From Aspidiotus rigidus (Eukaryota; Arthropoda; Insecta; Hemiptera; Diaspididae), in the NCBI GenBank assembly GCA_035079385.1, contig JAVHKY010000001.1:9262501-9326500 (forward strand): 64,000 nt of DNA, read 5' to 3'. Positions 1 through 9,600 of this stretch are shown here, in pieces (the stretch's first letter is position 1; the number at the start of each line of letters is the position of its first letter). The notes beneath the pieces are model-generated. The model was not told the DNA's origin. It searched no databases and saw only the letters and a program-made list of their open reading frames with translations. The position numbers were made by a program, and so were the translations under genes.

Positions 1-371
1 GCCTAGGGCGCAAAATTCTGTTTTAAAAAAATGATAATAAAAACAAAATATAACGAAAACGAAGAAAAATAGAAACAAAGAGACGAAAAACAAAATGAGT
101 TCGAGAAAATAATACTTTCAAAAAATAAGAACTATGCTTCTCTGAGAACTTTCATGGCATAATTTACATTCATACAGTACAGATAAGAAGGTGGGCGAGG
201 AGTCGAGTGAGAAGAATTTTTATTCATGTGATTTTGCTATGCCGGTCTCATCTCAAACGTTAGCGATTTATGGCCAAAATGTGATTTTTTTGAAAAATGG
301 TCTAAAAAAGGCGTTGAAGGTGAGGGCGCGAAAAAAACAGCCTAGAGCGAAAAAAGCTTAATGCGGCCCTG
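1..371. mobile_element. possible right part of a non-autonomous hAT-like element
   Basis: The text GCCTAGGGCGCAAAA at position 1 recurs in altered form as GCCTAGAGCGAAAAAAG near 339. The stretch ends with GCGGCCCTG near 370, which on the other strand reads CAGGGCCGC, a common style of hAT terminus. The other end would lie outside the window, so no target duplication can be tested. No protein is visible. This is a weak call made from terminal style only. Confidence 0.22.
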
Positions 372-2978
372 GTTCCGAGTACCATTTCTTAATGCTTACT
401 TTTTCAGACAATATGCAAAAACCTACCAAGCGCCAATACTGGAAAGAAGTAACTCTTTATTATAGAATGTATTATTGCCGCTCAGTCGGTTTTTGCATAT
501 TGCCGTCAATATGTAATTGCTCACTCGCAAGGCGCAATGACGTCAGTGTGTAATTTTGTATGATACTTTGCAGTGAATGGTGACGCCATTGGCATAACGT
601 AATCATTTAGACCGGTCAGCGCTAGCATCGCTAAAACACTACAACAGGAGAATAGTGTGACTCCATCTTGTATAAGATGAAGTCTCCCGATGGCTGCATT
701 ACGTTCACTTTTTTCTGTACCTTGATGACGTCATAATACACCAAAATGTAGAACTTGAACGTAAGTCTCGCTAGTCTAACATTCTACCACTCATTGAATG
801 GAAACCAAAGAGCAATGCTATTTGAAATAGGAAAACAAAATTGTTTGAATTTTGTATGAAAGAAGTACCATTCAAAAAGAAATTTCATGCTCTAAAACTT
901 TCACTCTGTTTGTTTTTTGGAACAGAGAATTATTTTACTAGGGCCTTTTTTCGCTTCGCTCGTTTCCCTCCATTTTTAGCCCAGTAGAAGTCTAGTATTT
1001 TGTATGTTAGGCTGAGTAGCTAGCCAGAAGCTAACTCGTTCTACTCGTTCCAAACTGGTATTCTTGATTTGCAAAAACCGGAAACGAAAAGAATATTTTC
1101 CTAGATTTTCTTTGGGAACTGGAACCAAAAAGAGTTGCTTCCCTCGATTTGCTATGGGAAGCGGAAAACAACCATTAAAAAATATTAAGGTTCTAACTTT
1201 TTAGGGTCATTTTCTTTTCTCCAAGACTGAGAACCAAAACTGGAACCTCTTCTAGAACCGCTTCCTTCAATTTTTCGCAAGAACCCGAATCAAGAATGTT
1301 AAAAAAATAATAGGTTCTGTCGTACACCGACTTTTGTTTGGCTAATTAGTTCAATATAGCTTTAGTTCGCCATAATATTGAACTATCTAAGAATTCACTG
1401 ATAGTCCCTAGTGCTATAATCACTTTTGGCAAGGCAGGCCTGAATTCTGGACCACAAAATCGACTTTGATACCACTTTCTCTTATTTCGAGTAAAATTTG
1501 AATAATGATAAGATTCGTTAAGAATGGAAATCTTTTTGCCCTTCTTTTGCCTTAGTGTAGGTCTAGTATTATACAGTTTAAGCCAAACACAGCTTCAATA
1601 GACTACTGTAGGCCCAACAATACTACTTCAGTCCTGACCAGATTAGTTGTGGGCTCACCCTAGGATAGGCGTAGTCAGAGTATGGGATAACAGCTTCCAA
1701 AAAGAAGGAGAAGAATCTTCGATAGGAAGGATGATCCAGGCCTCACCATCATTTCCTCTACAAGACTTCATTAAATGATGAAGAGCATTAGTATTGTGAG
1801 AAGATAGGAAAGTATAAATCTAGACAAGAACGTAACAAGATTTCAAGAATAAATCGAAGAACCCGCGGTAGGAAGACAAGGAGTCATACTAGTTTGATTC
1901 AAGTGCCTCTATTGGACAGTAGATAAGTGTTGATGCGTAGAGATTGAATGGATACTTGGAACAAAGCTCCCGACTTTTTAAAATCAAATTGAATCCTAAA
2001 ATTAAGTCAATACATAGAGTTGTTTTTCAACACAACTCGTAGAAGAATCAATGATGATTCTTTCAAGTCAATCATTTCGATATTTTACGACGTTATTTTG
2101 CACTAAAACATGTGCTATAAAATTATACTCAGTTGTTCTTCCCGTTTTCTTTTGCTACCATAAAAGTTTTTTTCTGAAAAAATAACACTCATAAAAATAC
2201 ACTCACTTTTAGTCGTAGGAAAATTTCGCAAATATCACTGGGAATTATTCTTCAATGTCGTATATTTCCTTTCGAACGAAAAATTCCCCTCAGTAAGCTT
2301 ATCACGAACGGGGTGATTCTGATTCACACCCTTGACGAGCGTTTACTGAAACATAGAAAAAAAAAAAAAAATGAAATGAATAACTCGAAGTAACTAACGT
2401 GGTGAGACTTTCTTAGCTCATCTGCCGTAGGAAAAATGATAGACGGACAAGTAAGATCACAATTTAGGGAAAAGAGTCTTTAGGTGATGAGTTCTGGACA
2501 TCAGACCATTGAATTGAACGCAGGTACGTCAAAACCTTCATCTGGTTTGTGATTTTTCCACAAAATTAACGTATACATAAGAAAAAGGTCAATGTCGAAT
2601 ATCTAATAAATAATACATAAGATTTGGATTTTATAATCTTAAAATAATACGCACTCATAATCATGCCTATTTCTCGTGGCATAAATAGGATGTCAAGTTC
2701 CATAAAAAATTCCGAAAAATCAAGTAGTCTAAATTAAAATCCACACGCAAAAATTCTAGGCAAATTTTTCAGTCGATAACATTCACAGCAAGAAGAAACA
2801 GAACTTTGTAGGATGAATTTCATAGAGTTAATCGTAGAAGGCAGAAAAGTTTGACATAAAAGAATTGAAAAGACGATGAAATCATGGACTTGGGTTTAGA
2901 ACCCCATCCATTCGAAAGTCTATTTTCAGTTTTCAAAACTGGAAAACGACATCTAGAAGTCGATATCAAAAAAGACTT
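372..2978. other. no gene recognised; scattered repeat traces
   Basis: No open frame of note on either strand. One copy of the dispersed TGTATGTTAGGCT repeat lies near 981-1035. From about 1060 to 1300 a weak inverted pair (ATTCTTGATTTGC against CGAATCAAGAAT) encloses several GGAACC/GGTTCT words, which might be subterminal repeats of a small DNA transposon. Nothing else stands out. Confidence 0.5.
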
Positions 2979-4259
2979 TTGGATACGTCAAAACGCAGAG
3001 AAAGAAGGTTTTCTGTTTCGGAATTAATAAGAACTCACTCAAATAACCGAAAAACTGTGTTTGTCAAAGTAAAATACAGCAGTAAAATCATACTTTGTAA
3101 AGAGAGAATTTTGAAAGTAGAACGATACAAAATTTGTAAATTTTTCAATTTCAAAGTCAATAATAGGAAGGAAAATTATTAGAGATTTGACTTCATCAGG
3201 GATTAGATACACTTCCTCAGTACTCGTACTCACGGATTTTGGGCCCAGCGGAAATATAACGAAGACAATTTGGGCCCTGTTAGTTGTTTTGAGATGCATA
3301 CAAACGTGAAACTGATACCAACTCGTTGGTTTTGGACAATGCAAAAAGGCTGTAGACTAATTATGTTTTCTCGAAAAGAGAATTGAATATTAGTCGGAGT
3401 CAGATGGTAATGTGCGCTGATCTCAGCTTTCCGATAATGAAATCGGTTTGTAGGCAAAATGCTTATTGAAAAAGCTTAGAGAGAGAGAGAAATAGACAGG
3501 ATTGAGTCCTGATAAGAAAAGATACACAGGAGATGAGCTTGAAACTGAATAAAAAACGCGGATTAAAAAGAGATAAATCATTTTTACTTCATTTCAACGT
3601 CACGTCAAAGTTTACAAGCAAAGATTTTGTCTTCGACCCGATCCAACTTCACACAAGTCACTCAACTATCAGTCTAACTGCGTCGCGACGTTTCAGTTTC
3701 ATTTTAATCCATTTCAAACACCAATTTTCAGCATGTTGTACATGTAAATTTAATCAGTCGTAATTAAACGAAGTTTTATAAGGTCATGATCATTGTTAGT
3801 AATGATATTTTATGAAACCAACGTCCCCCTCTAGATTTGAGACGAATACGATTATACAGACGAGGTTATGTCAGGATAAAAAAGTGATAGAAGACGTGAC
3901 ACAGCACAGAAGTCAACACGTCAGAGACACGTTGAAGCATTTCATACAGTTCCTTTTAACAATTTGATGTAATTGCAGTGTATTGATTTTATCGATTATA
4001 TTGAATCGATTCTGCCCATTACATCGACTCTTGATACCTTGGTCATGATGAAATCATAGTAGCGTCCCCCATGGTATGTCTGGGCTTAATAAAAAAATAG
4101 TATTCTGTATGTTAGACTAAGTAGCTGGTCAAGTTATGAAGTACACATAGCAAAGGTCAAAAGGCTCTAGCCAAGTAAGGGGGAAAACAGCCTTGGTCGC
4201 AAAATGTTCCAAATGTATAAATATATGTCAAAATTTTGTCAGTAAGTAGTATAAAGAAA
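2979..4259. other. no gene recognised
   Basis: Only short frames under 105 codons with no recognisable motif, on both strands. A GA-rich microsatellite sits at about 3479-3490. A copy of the dispersed TGTATGTTAGACT repeat lies near 4090-4130. Confidence 0.5.
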
Positions 4260-5424
4260 GGAGTATACTGGCTCACTACATAGCCTGACTCAACACGATC
4301 ACATTGGCGGCAATGTAATGATCACACACGTACCCAACCCCGCTAAAAAAAAAGTCAACGATTTTACAAACAAAATTTCCATTAAAAAACATTTTATTTC
4401 CGTTGTCACTTTTCTAAAAAAAAAAATACGGCATAGGTTGAATGTTGTACAAAAAATGAATACAGACCATAAAATTCAATTTTCTTTTCATCTTACTAAT
4501 TTTGTATGAAAAAAGAAACAATTTGTTCAACACTTTTTTTCTAAATTAGTACCTCACACCGAGGATATCTAGATTTTAGAAAGTGATGTAATGATGCAGT
4601 TAGGCAGATACCTATTTATAGTTGAGAGTAAAATTTTTACGGTCTAGACCAGTTTTCAGACTGGTGCTGTAGTGTTAAAATGCATAGATACGTAATTACA
4701 CTAGCTTCGTATAAAATTTTTATAATCTAAACAACTTTCAAGACGAGGGCAGTAGTAAAAAAATACATGTACCTACATAGACATAGATTGTTGCTTCATC
4801 TTCTAACGGAAATTTGTATGATCTCAACAACTTTCACGACAAGTTCAGTAAGAGCATCATCTTCTAGCAAAAGTTTTTCAGATTTCACTATAGGTGCATC
4901 ATTTTCTCAAGGCAAGTACGTATTTTCTCATGTGATTGTTGGTATTTTAGGTAATAGGAAAAGTATAGAAAATGGTCCCTACTATACAATTACCTAATTT
5001 CATCTTATACCTAATGTCATACTTACACCAGAAAATACCGAATTAGAGGGGCACGCCACTGTATACTTCGATGATACAGAAAATAGAGAACCTAATGATA
5101 CGGAGTAGAACTAAATTGTGAACTTTCACATACTCAGAGGAGTAAAATGAAAAATTCAGTTTCTCTCGTTGTACTAAGTTGTGAAGATGTTGGTGTATCA
5201 AATGTTGAACAAATTGTTCCTTTTTTCATACAAAGTTAGAAGATGAAAAGAAAATTGAATTTTCTGGCATGTCGTAATTTTTTATATAACATTCAACCGA
5301 TGTCGTAATTTTTTAAAAAAGTGACAACGGAAATTAATTTTTTTTTTTTTTCTCATAGAGATTTTGTTTGATTGCCGCCAATGTGATCGTGTTGAGTCGG
5401 GCTATATAGTAAGCTAGTATACCC
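4260..5424. mobile_element. 1.16-kb foldback element with long terminal inverted repeats
   Basis: The left arm (4260-4540) and the right arm (5195-5424) are inverted copies. Both start from GTATACT-type ends and share a GACTCAACACGATCACATTG block followed by a poly-A/T stretch and a CAATTTGTTCAAC block. The interior (4590-4900) holds about three degenerate copies of a unit of about 90 nt containing AACAACTTTCA. No transposase is present. It is best read as a non-autonomous DNA transposon; the superfamily is unknown and no target duplication was identified with confidence. Confidence 0.6.
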
Positions 5425-5431
5425 CTTGTCT

Positions 5432-6323
5432 TTAATGAGAAAACTTGAAATTCAAAGAATGAGACCCACCCGCTCACCCAAATGAGCTGCAGAGCCATTT
5501 TTGGGCCTAAAATCCAAATAGCTATATATCAGGCAATAATGATATTTTCTCTACTTCCTAAAAAAAATTGAAGGGCGGCACCTGAGGAAATTCATTATCT
5601 TCTAGTACAATGTCCTTGGTCAGGAGGAACATCCCCAAAAAATCAATATTTTGTAAATTTCTATGATTGTTTTCTTTTTGCGCATCTCACCGTGAGCTTA
5701 CATAAAAAAAAATTGTCTTGGTATCATCCTTTCCGTCGTCAGAACATGAAGAGAATCGTCGCTTACACCTCCACTTGGATCAAACGCAGAGCAATCGCCG
5801 TTCCCTCAGCGCGTGCTCACATTCAATGTACAGAAAGTGAATGTCAGGAGCGCGTATCATTCAGCCAAATCATACAACTATTGATTTCACGCGATCTATC
5901 GTCAAAGTAGCGATAACTTACCCCGCTATTGATGAGAAAATCATAGAACATCACCAAATATTGATTTTTGAGGGAATGTTCCACCTGACCAAGGACCACG
6001 ATACCAAAGTATGTTGTACCGAAAAGTATGGCGCATCAAATGAATGAATTTCTCCAGGTGTCACCCTCCAATTTTCTTTCTTGAATGAATTTGGAAGTTT
6101 TGTGATTGTTAGGAAGTAGAGAGACAGTAAGGATGATTTTTTTTTTTTTAAATACCATGATTGCATGTCTACATATTCCAAAGTGTTTCCAAGTTTGATC
6201 ACTAAGCAATAATTATTGTCTGAGATACAGCTATTTAGATTCTAGGCCTAAAAATGGCTCCGCAGCCCTAATAGGTGAGGGGATGAGTCCAATCTTTTAG
6301 ATTTCAAGTTTCCTCATTGGGGA
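5432..6323. mobile_element. 0.89-kb foldback element with long imperfect inverted arms
   Basis: The left arm (5432-5680) and the right arm (5936-6323) are inverted copies. They share ATGAGAAAACTTGAAAT at the outer end, then GCCATTTTTGGGCCTAAAA, then GTCCTTGGTCAGG and AATCATAGAA towards the centre. The right arm has small insertions, including a poly-T tract. The short frames inside are by-products of the palindrome. It starts eight bases after the preceding foldback, so the two may be side-by-side insertions. Superfamily unknown. Confidence 0.55.
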
Positions 6324-6392
6324 CAACATTTCGACAAACATAGCGGGTTCTGGAAGAAGGGCGTCTGTTCCATAAGAAATACATTGTGCGGA

Positions 6393-6406
6393 CGTCCTTT
6401 TGTCAG
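6393..6406. repeat. left target-site duplication of PLE-1 (14 bp)
   Basis: CGTCCTTTTGTCAG occurs here and again, identically, at 9192-9205. Between the two copies lies a complete inverted-repeat-flanked PLE, so the pair is best explained as the target duplication made on insertion. Confidence 0.75.
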
Positions 6407-6412
6407 TTTTTT

Positions 6413-6733
6413 TTATTTAAAAAGGAAGAAAACACATGGACGTGTAACGATTTATTTGTAACTCGCGGCTTGGTATCGGAAAGAACAAGGGATTGACAAT
6501 TTAGAAGTCGATACAAATCGAAAATAGAGAAAAATCGAAAGCAATCGAGGAGTAAACAGAAATTAAGGATTAAAAGCAAAAATATAATTAAAACACAAGA
6601 ACAAGACGCGAGTTAGAACGCTACCGGTTTCAGTCGTAACGCGACGACCATCATCAGGCAACTACAAAAATACAAGGTGGAAATCAATAAAGCCGAAATC
6701 GCTATCATCATAAAATTTCCTGTCGCGGAAGAA
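6413..6733 (-). repeat. PLE-1 left inverted tail copy (pseudo-LTR)
   Basis: This is a near-perfect reverse complement of 8837-9157. It runs from TTATTTAAAAAGGAAG to TGTCGCGGAAGAA. Coding sequence resumes directly inside the arm, as expected when a 5'-truncated element is joined to an inverted copy of its own tail. Confidence 0.85.
6612..6664 (-). ncRNA. hammerhead-ribozyme-like motif, PLE-1 left arm
   Basis: Read on the minus strand: CTGATGA (6657-6651), a stem-loop, GAAA (6631-6628) and the self-complementary ACCGGT (6628-6623), followed by A as the base before the expected cleavage point. It is identical in core to the motif at 8906-8957. Confidence 0.6.
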
Positions 6734-6735
6734 CC

Positions 6736-7854
6736 GTTTACAAACTGTACTACATCCTTCCGAACTTCAAGAGTTCCTCAACCAGTTATCAGATAAAACA
6801 AACGCGCTTACCGTCTCCTTACACCACAAAAAACTTCGCAAATTGAGAAACTAGTGGATGCAAAGAATGCGAAATTCCCCGCACAAAAGAGGAGGACAAC
6901 CGAGTTCGCCCCCTCCGTAATCAACCTTTCCGATGTTGTTTTGCCTGACAATGATCTAAAACTACTAGAAACAGGAAGAAAGTTCGCTGTCACCCCCACT
7001 GATAAACGCGAGAAAATGAAGACCATTCTGGTATCGACACCATGGTCTCTCAACTCTCAGCACCTCCCCCCCTCCTTTCTCGCAATTTCTTTCAACTCCG
7101 TCAACGTTTAGCACACGAAAATCTTGTAGTCGTCAAGGCTGACAAAGGCGAAACCCTTATCCTCATCTCCCGTGCCGATTATGATAAGAAGATGATCGAC
7201 TTCCTCAATTCATCTGCAGCAGTACCCACGAACTTCAATCTCAATAACTACAGCAAAGAAATCCGATCCGCTATCGAAAAAGCAAGATACGTTATTCGCA
7301 CCCATCATGATAATCTGAAGCAAATGAATTTTGCCACTCCGCGCCTCTACGGTCAGATAAAGCTTCACAAACCGGATCATCCTGTTAGACCAGTAGTCGC
7401 CTTCTTCTCAGACCCGTCGTTCTTACTGGCGAAATTCCTTGCCGCTTGGTTCCTGACCTCCTCCGGCTTCACTCCTCAACGTACAATAAAGAATTCCACC
7501 GAGCTGGCTAGAGATCTGCATCCTAAAACTTTCCCACCAGGCTCTCGACTCATCTCATTCGATGCCATGAGTATATTTACACGAATTCCGGTCCCCGATA
7601 CAATTGAAATTATGATCTCGTATCTCCAGGAAAAACAACTTCATGACGACATAAGTTGTGAATTCAAAAAATTAATAACGCTATGTCTTCAAGACAATAT
7701 CTGCTTCTACCGTGGAAAAACATACAAGTTTCCCGATGGACTCCCGATGGGAGGACCGTTATTCATTTTGGTAGCCGACATATTTATAGACCATATGGAA
7801 TCTCAGATCCTCACTCATGATATCCTTTCTCAGCACGTCCTTTACTATGTGTGA
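6736..7854 (+). pseudogene. PLE-1 reverse transcriptase, N-terminal and catalytic part, broken
   Basis: The PLE N-terminal region starts right at the end of the left arm with no initiator ATG, so the element is 5'-truncated. A frameshift near 6842 and another near 7040-7075 (by a C-rich tract) divide it. The SVINLSDVVLP and LLETGRKFAV segments (near 6910-6990) are the conserved PLE leader. From 7042 the RT proper follows: VKADKGET, LYGQIKLHKP and PVVAFFSDP, then motif A as SFDAMSIFT (near 7555-7580), then FPDGLPMGGP (motif B, 7732-7761). The frame ends in TGA at 7855-7857, immediately before the YVDD catalytic box. In PLE-2 the residue before the box is Arg, so a CGA to TGA change is the simplest explanation. 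Confidence 0.8.
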
Positions 7855-8828
7855 TACGTTGACGATATCCTTTGTGTGTGGAATGGTACCGATGACACCT
7901 TGCAGCATTTCTTATCCACTTTCAATTCCTTCCACCCAGCTATGAGGTTCACTCTTGAAATTGGCAACGATTCTCTAAACTTCCTCGACCTCACACTCAC
8001 TCTGCGACCTTCACCTGGAACCAACCGCCTCTCTCTCTCGACTTCTCCATCTACAGGAAGAAATCTTTCACCGGAATATCCATCGCAAACGATTCTCTTC
8101 ACCCAAGCTAGCACAAACTGGCCGCGGTCAATGCTGCTATCCACAGGCTGCTCGTCCTCCCTCTTTCAGAAGAGGCACGCCTCATTGAGATTCAAACCAT
8201 TCAGGATATGGCTTCACAGAACGGCCTTGATATCGATGTTCCGCAAATGGTGCGTCGGAAAAACTTACGTCTGCTTCTTGCTGAATCACGTGATGATAAT
8301 TCTATTCAAAATTCACCCCCCCCCCCTCCTCTTCGTAAATGCTGGCTTCGCCTTCCCTACTTAGGGAAAGTTTCTAATACACTTGCTCGTGAACTGAAGA
8401 GATATAATTACTACGTCGGTTTTTATCCAGTCACAACCTTGAATCAGCTCATCCGCCTTAAAGACACCATCCCAGAAGAAGAAAAATCCAGTATATACAG
8501 ACTATCTTGTGGCGAATGTGCTGCCCAATATGTAGGTCAGACAGGTCGTTCCCTCAAAACTCGACTCGCCGAACATCGAACAGCGTACAACTCTAAGAAA
8601 CCTAAAGATTCTGCAATGGCGAAGCATTGCCTTGAAAAAGAACACGATTTTCAGAAAATATCCTCCAAACTCATTCATCAATGCACCAAAGGGAACTTCA
8701 TGAATCGTGCCGAGGAAATAGAAACCATATCAGCGTTCAATTCGATTGGTCCGAATCTTTTAAATGACCTCACCGCAACTTTCGTCACTCCTATTATTCG
8801 CCACGTATACAATTATCATGTTGATTAA
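7855..8828 (+). pseudogene. PLE-1 RT C-terminal part and GIY-YIG endonuclease, broken
   Basis: After the TGA at 7855 the same frame continues with YVDDILCVWNG (motif C) and FTLEIGNDSLNFLDLTL. A CT-repeat near 8028-8040 then shifts the frame. The new frame reads FSIYRKKSFTG and has a TAG stop at 8109-8111. It then continues without a break through VRRKNLR (near 8250), a poly-C tract at about 8317-8329, the KVSNTLAREL linker and the GIY-YIG nuclease. In the nuclease, SSIYRLSCGECAAQYVGQTG and the RLAEH segment are present. The nuclease domain ends at 8828 with a normal stop. The frame from 8208 to 8828 is open (206 codons). Nuclease residues look complete, so the domain may be chemically intact, although it has no route to translation. 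Confidence 0.82.
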
Positions 8829-8836
8829 TGCCTCTA

Positions 8837-9157
8837 TTCTTCCGCGACAGGAAATTTTATGATGATAGCGATTTCGGCTTTATTGATTTCCACCTTGTAT
8901 TTTTGTAGTTGCCTGATGATGGTCGTCGCGTTACGACTGAAACCGGTAGCGTTCTAACTCGCGTCTTGTTCTTGTGTTTTAATTATATTTTTGCTTTTAA
9001 TCCTTAATTTCTGTTTACTCCTCGATTGCTTTCGATTTTTCTCTATTTTCGATTTGTATCGTCTTCTAAATTGTCAATTCCTCGTTCTTTCCGATACCAA
9101 GCCGCGAGTTACAAATAAATCGTTACACGTCCATGTGTTTTCTTCCTTTTTAAATAA
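8837..9157 (+). repeat. PLE-1 right tail copy (pseudo-LTR)
   Basis: Sense-orientation partner of 6413-6733. It begins nine bases after the nuclease stop codon and ends in CCTTTTTAAATAA. It carries the hammerhead-like motif at 8906-8957. Confidence 0.85.
8906..8957 (+). ncRNA. hammerhead-ribozyme-like motif, PLE-1 tail
   Basis: CTGATGA (8913-8919) is followed by a stem GTCGT/ACGAC (8922-8926 and 8933-8937, six-base loop), GAAA (8939-8942), then ACCGGT (8942-8947) and A8948. In a type I hammerhead this gives stem III as the loop-free palindrome ACCGGU, with the expected cut after GUA. A palindromic stem III can only pair between two molecules, as described for minimal PLE hammerheads. One oddity is an extra U (8920) between the core and stem II. 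Stem I pairs weakly (GC with GC, then G-U). Confidence 0.62.
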
Positions 9158-9191
9158 CGATGACGAGTACCTTCGAAGGAAAAATCCTCTT
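9158..9191 (+). other. PLE-1 34-nt terminal extension
   Basis: This stretch lies between the end of the inverted repeat and the right target duplication, and has no partner at the left end. It includes the palindrome CCTTCGAAGG. Extensions of this size next to one pseudo-LTR are known for Penelope-like elements; PLE-2 has a 38-nt counterpart. Confidence 0.65.
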
Positions 9192-9205
9192 CGTCCTTTT
9201 GTCAG
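9192..9205. repeat. right target-site duplication of PLE-1 (14 bp)
   Basis: Identical to 6393-6406 (CGTCCTTTTGTCAG). Confidence 0.75.
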
Positions 9206-9389
9206 GTACGTCCTCATACATTCGGAACATTTTGCGACCGAGCACAACCTTTTTCCAAATCCTGAGAGCCTAGTATGGAGAAAGTGGCAAATGTCAAAAT
9301 TATCACAAGGCCCCAATATAGACCCCAGTCACTGATAACTTCAAGAAGCGGGACAAGAAACTAGACAGGAGAAGTAGTCCCAATTAAAA

Positions 9390-9600
9390 CCTCGTATACT
9401 GTATATATTGGGCCTAGTATAGGTAGTTAGTCTGACATATGGTTTATGAAGGCCCAAGTATATGGTATTTCGGGGCTATTATAGCCTAGTATACTGTATG
9501 TTAGGCTTAATTAGTGAAAGGCTAGTATAGAGCCAGGATGCTGGTCAGCTTAGCAAGCAGTAGCTTAGTAGACTGAATGTTAGCTCTAGCATAACAAAGG
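9390..9600. repeat. cluster of dispersed TAGTATACTGTATGTTAGGCT repeats
   Basis: Several degenerate copies of a CTAGTATA-CTGTATGTTAGGCT word and of GGCCTAGTATA follow each other. Similar words occur near 981-1035, 4090-4130, 14140-14250, 17236-17285, 35735-35935, 36300-36400 and 36565-36650, and inverted near 62235-62330. It is a genome repeat family of unknown type; no coding potential or clear ends. Confidence 0.5.

Larger units (their letters stand above)
6407..9191 (+). mobile_element. PLE-1, Penelope-like retroelement (2.8 kb, decayed)
   Basis: Order of parts: inverted tail copy (6413-6733), a decayed frame for reverse transcriptase and GIY-YIG endonuclease (about 6736-8828), the tail in sense orientation (8837-9157), and a 34-nt extension (9158-9191). 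Inverted pseudo-LTRs and a short extra extension are known features of Penelope-like elements. Both tail copies hold a hammerhead-like motif. The coding frame is disrupted by several frameshifts and at least two in-frame stops, so this copy cannot make a full protein. The sharp 14-bp target duplications and the near-identical arms suggest it is not ancient. Confidence 0.85.
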
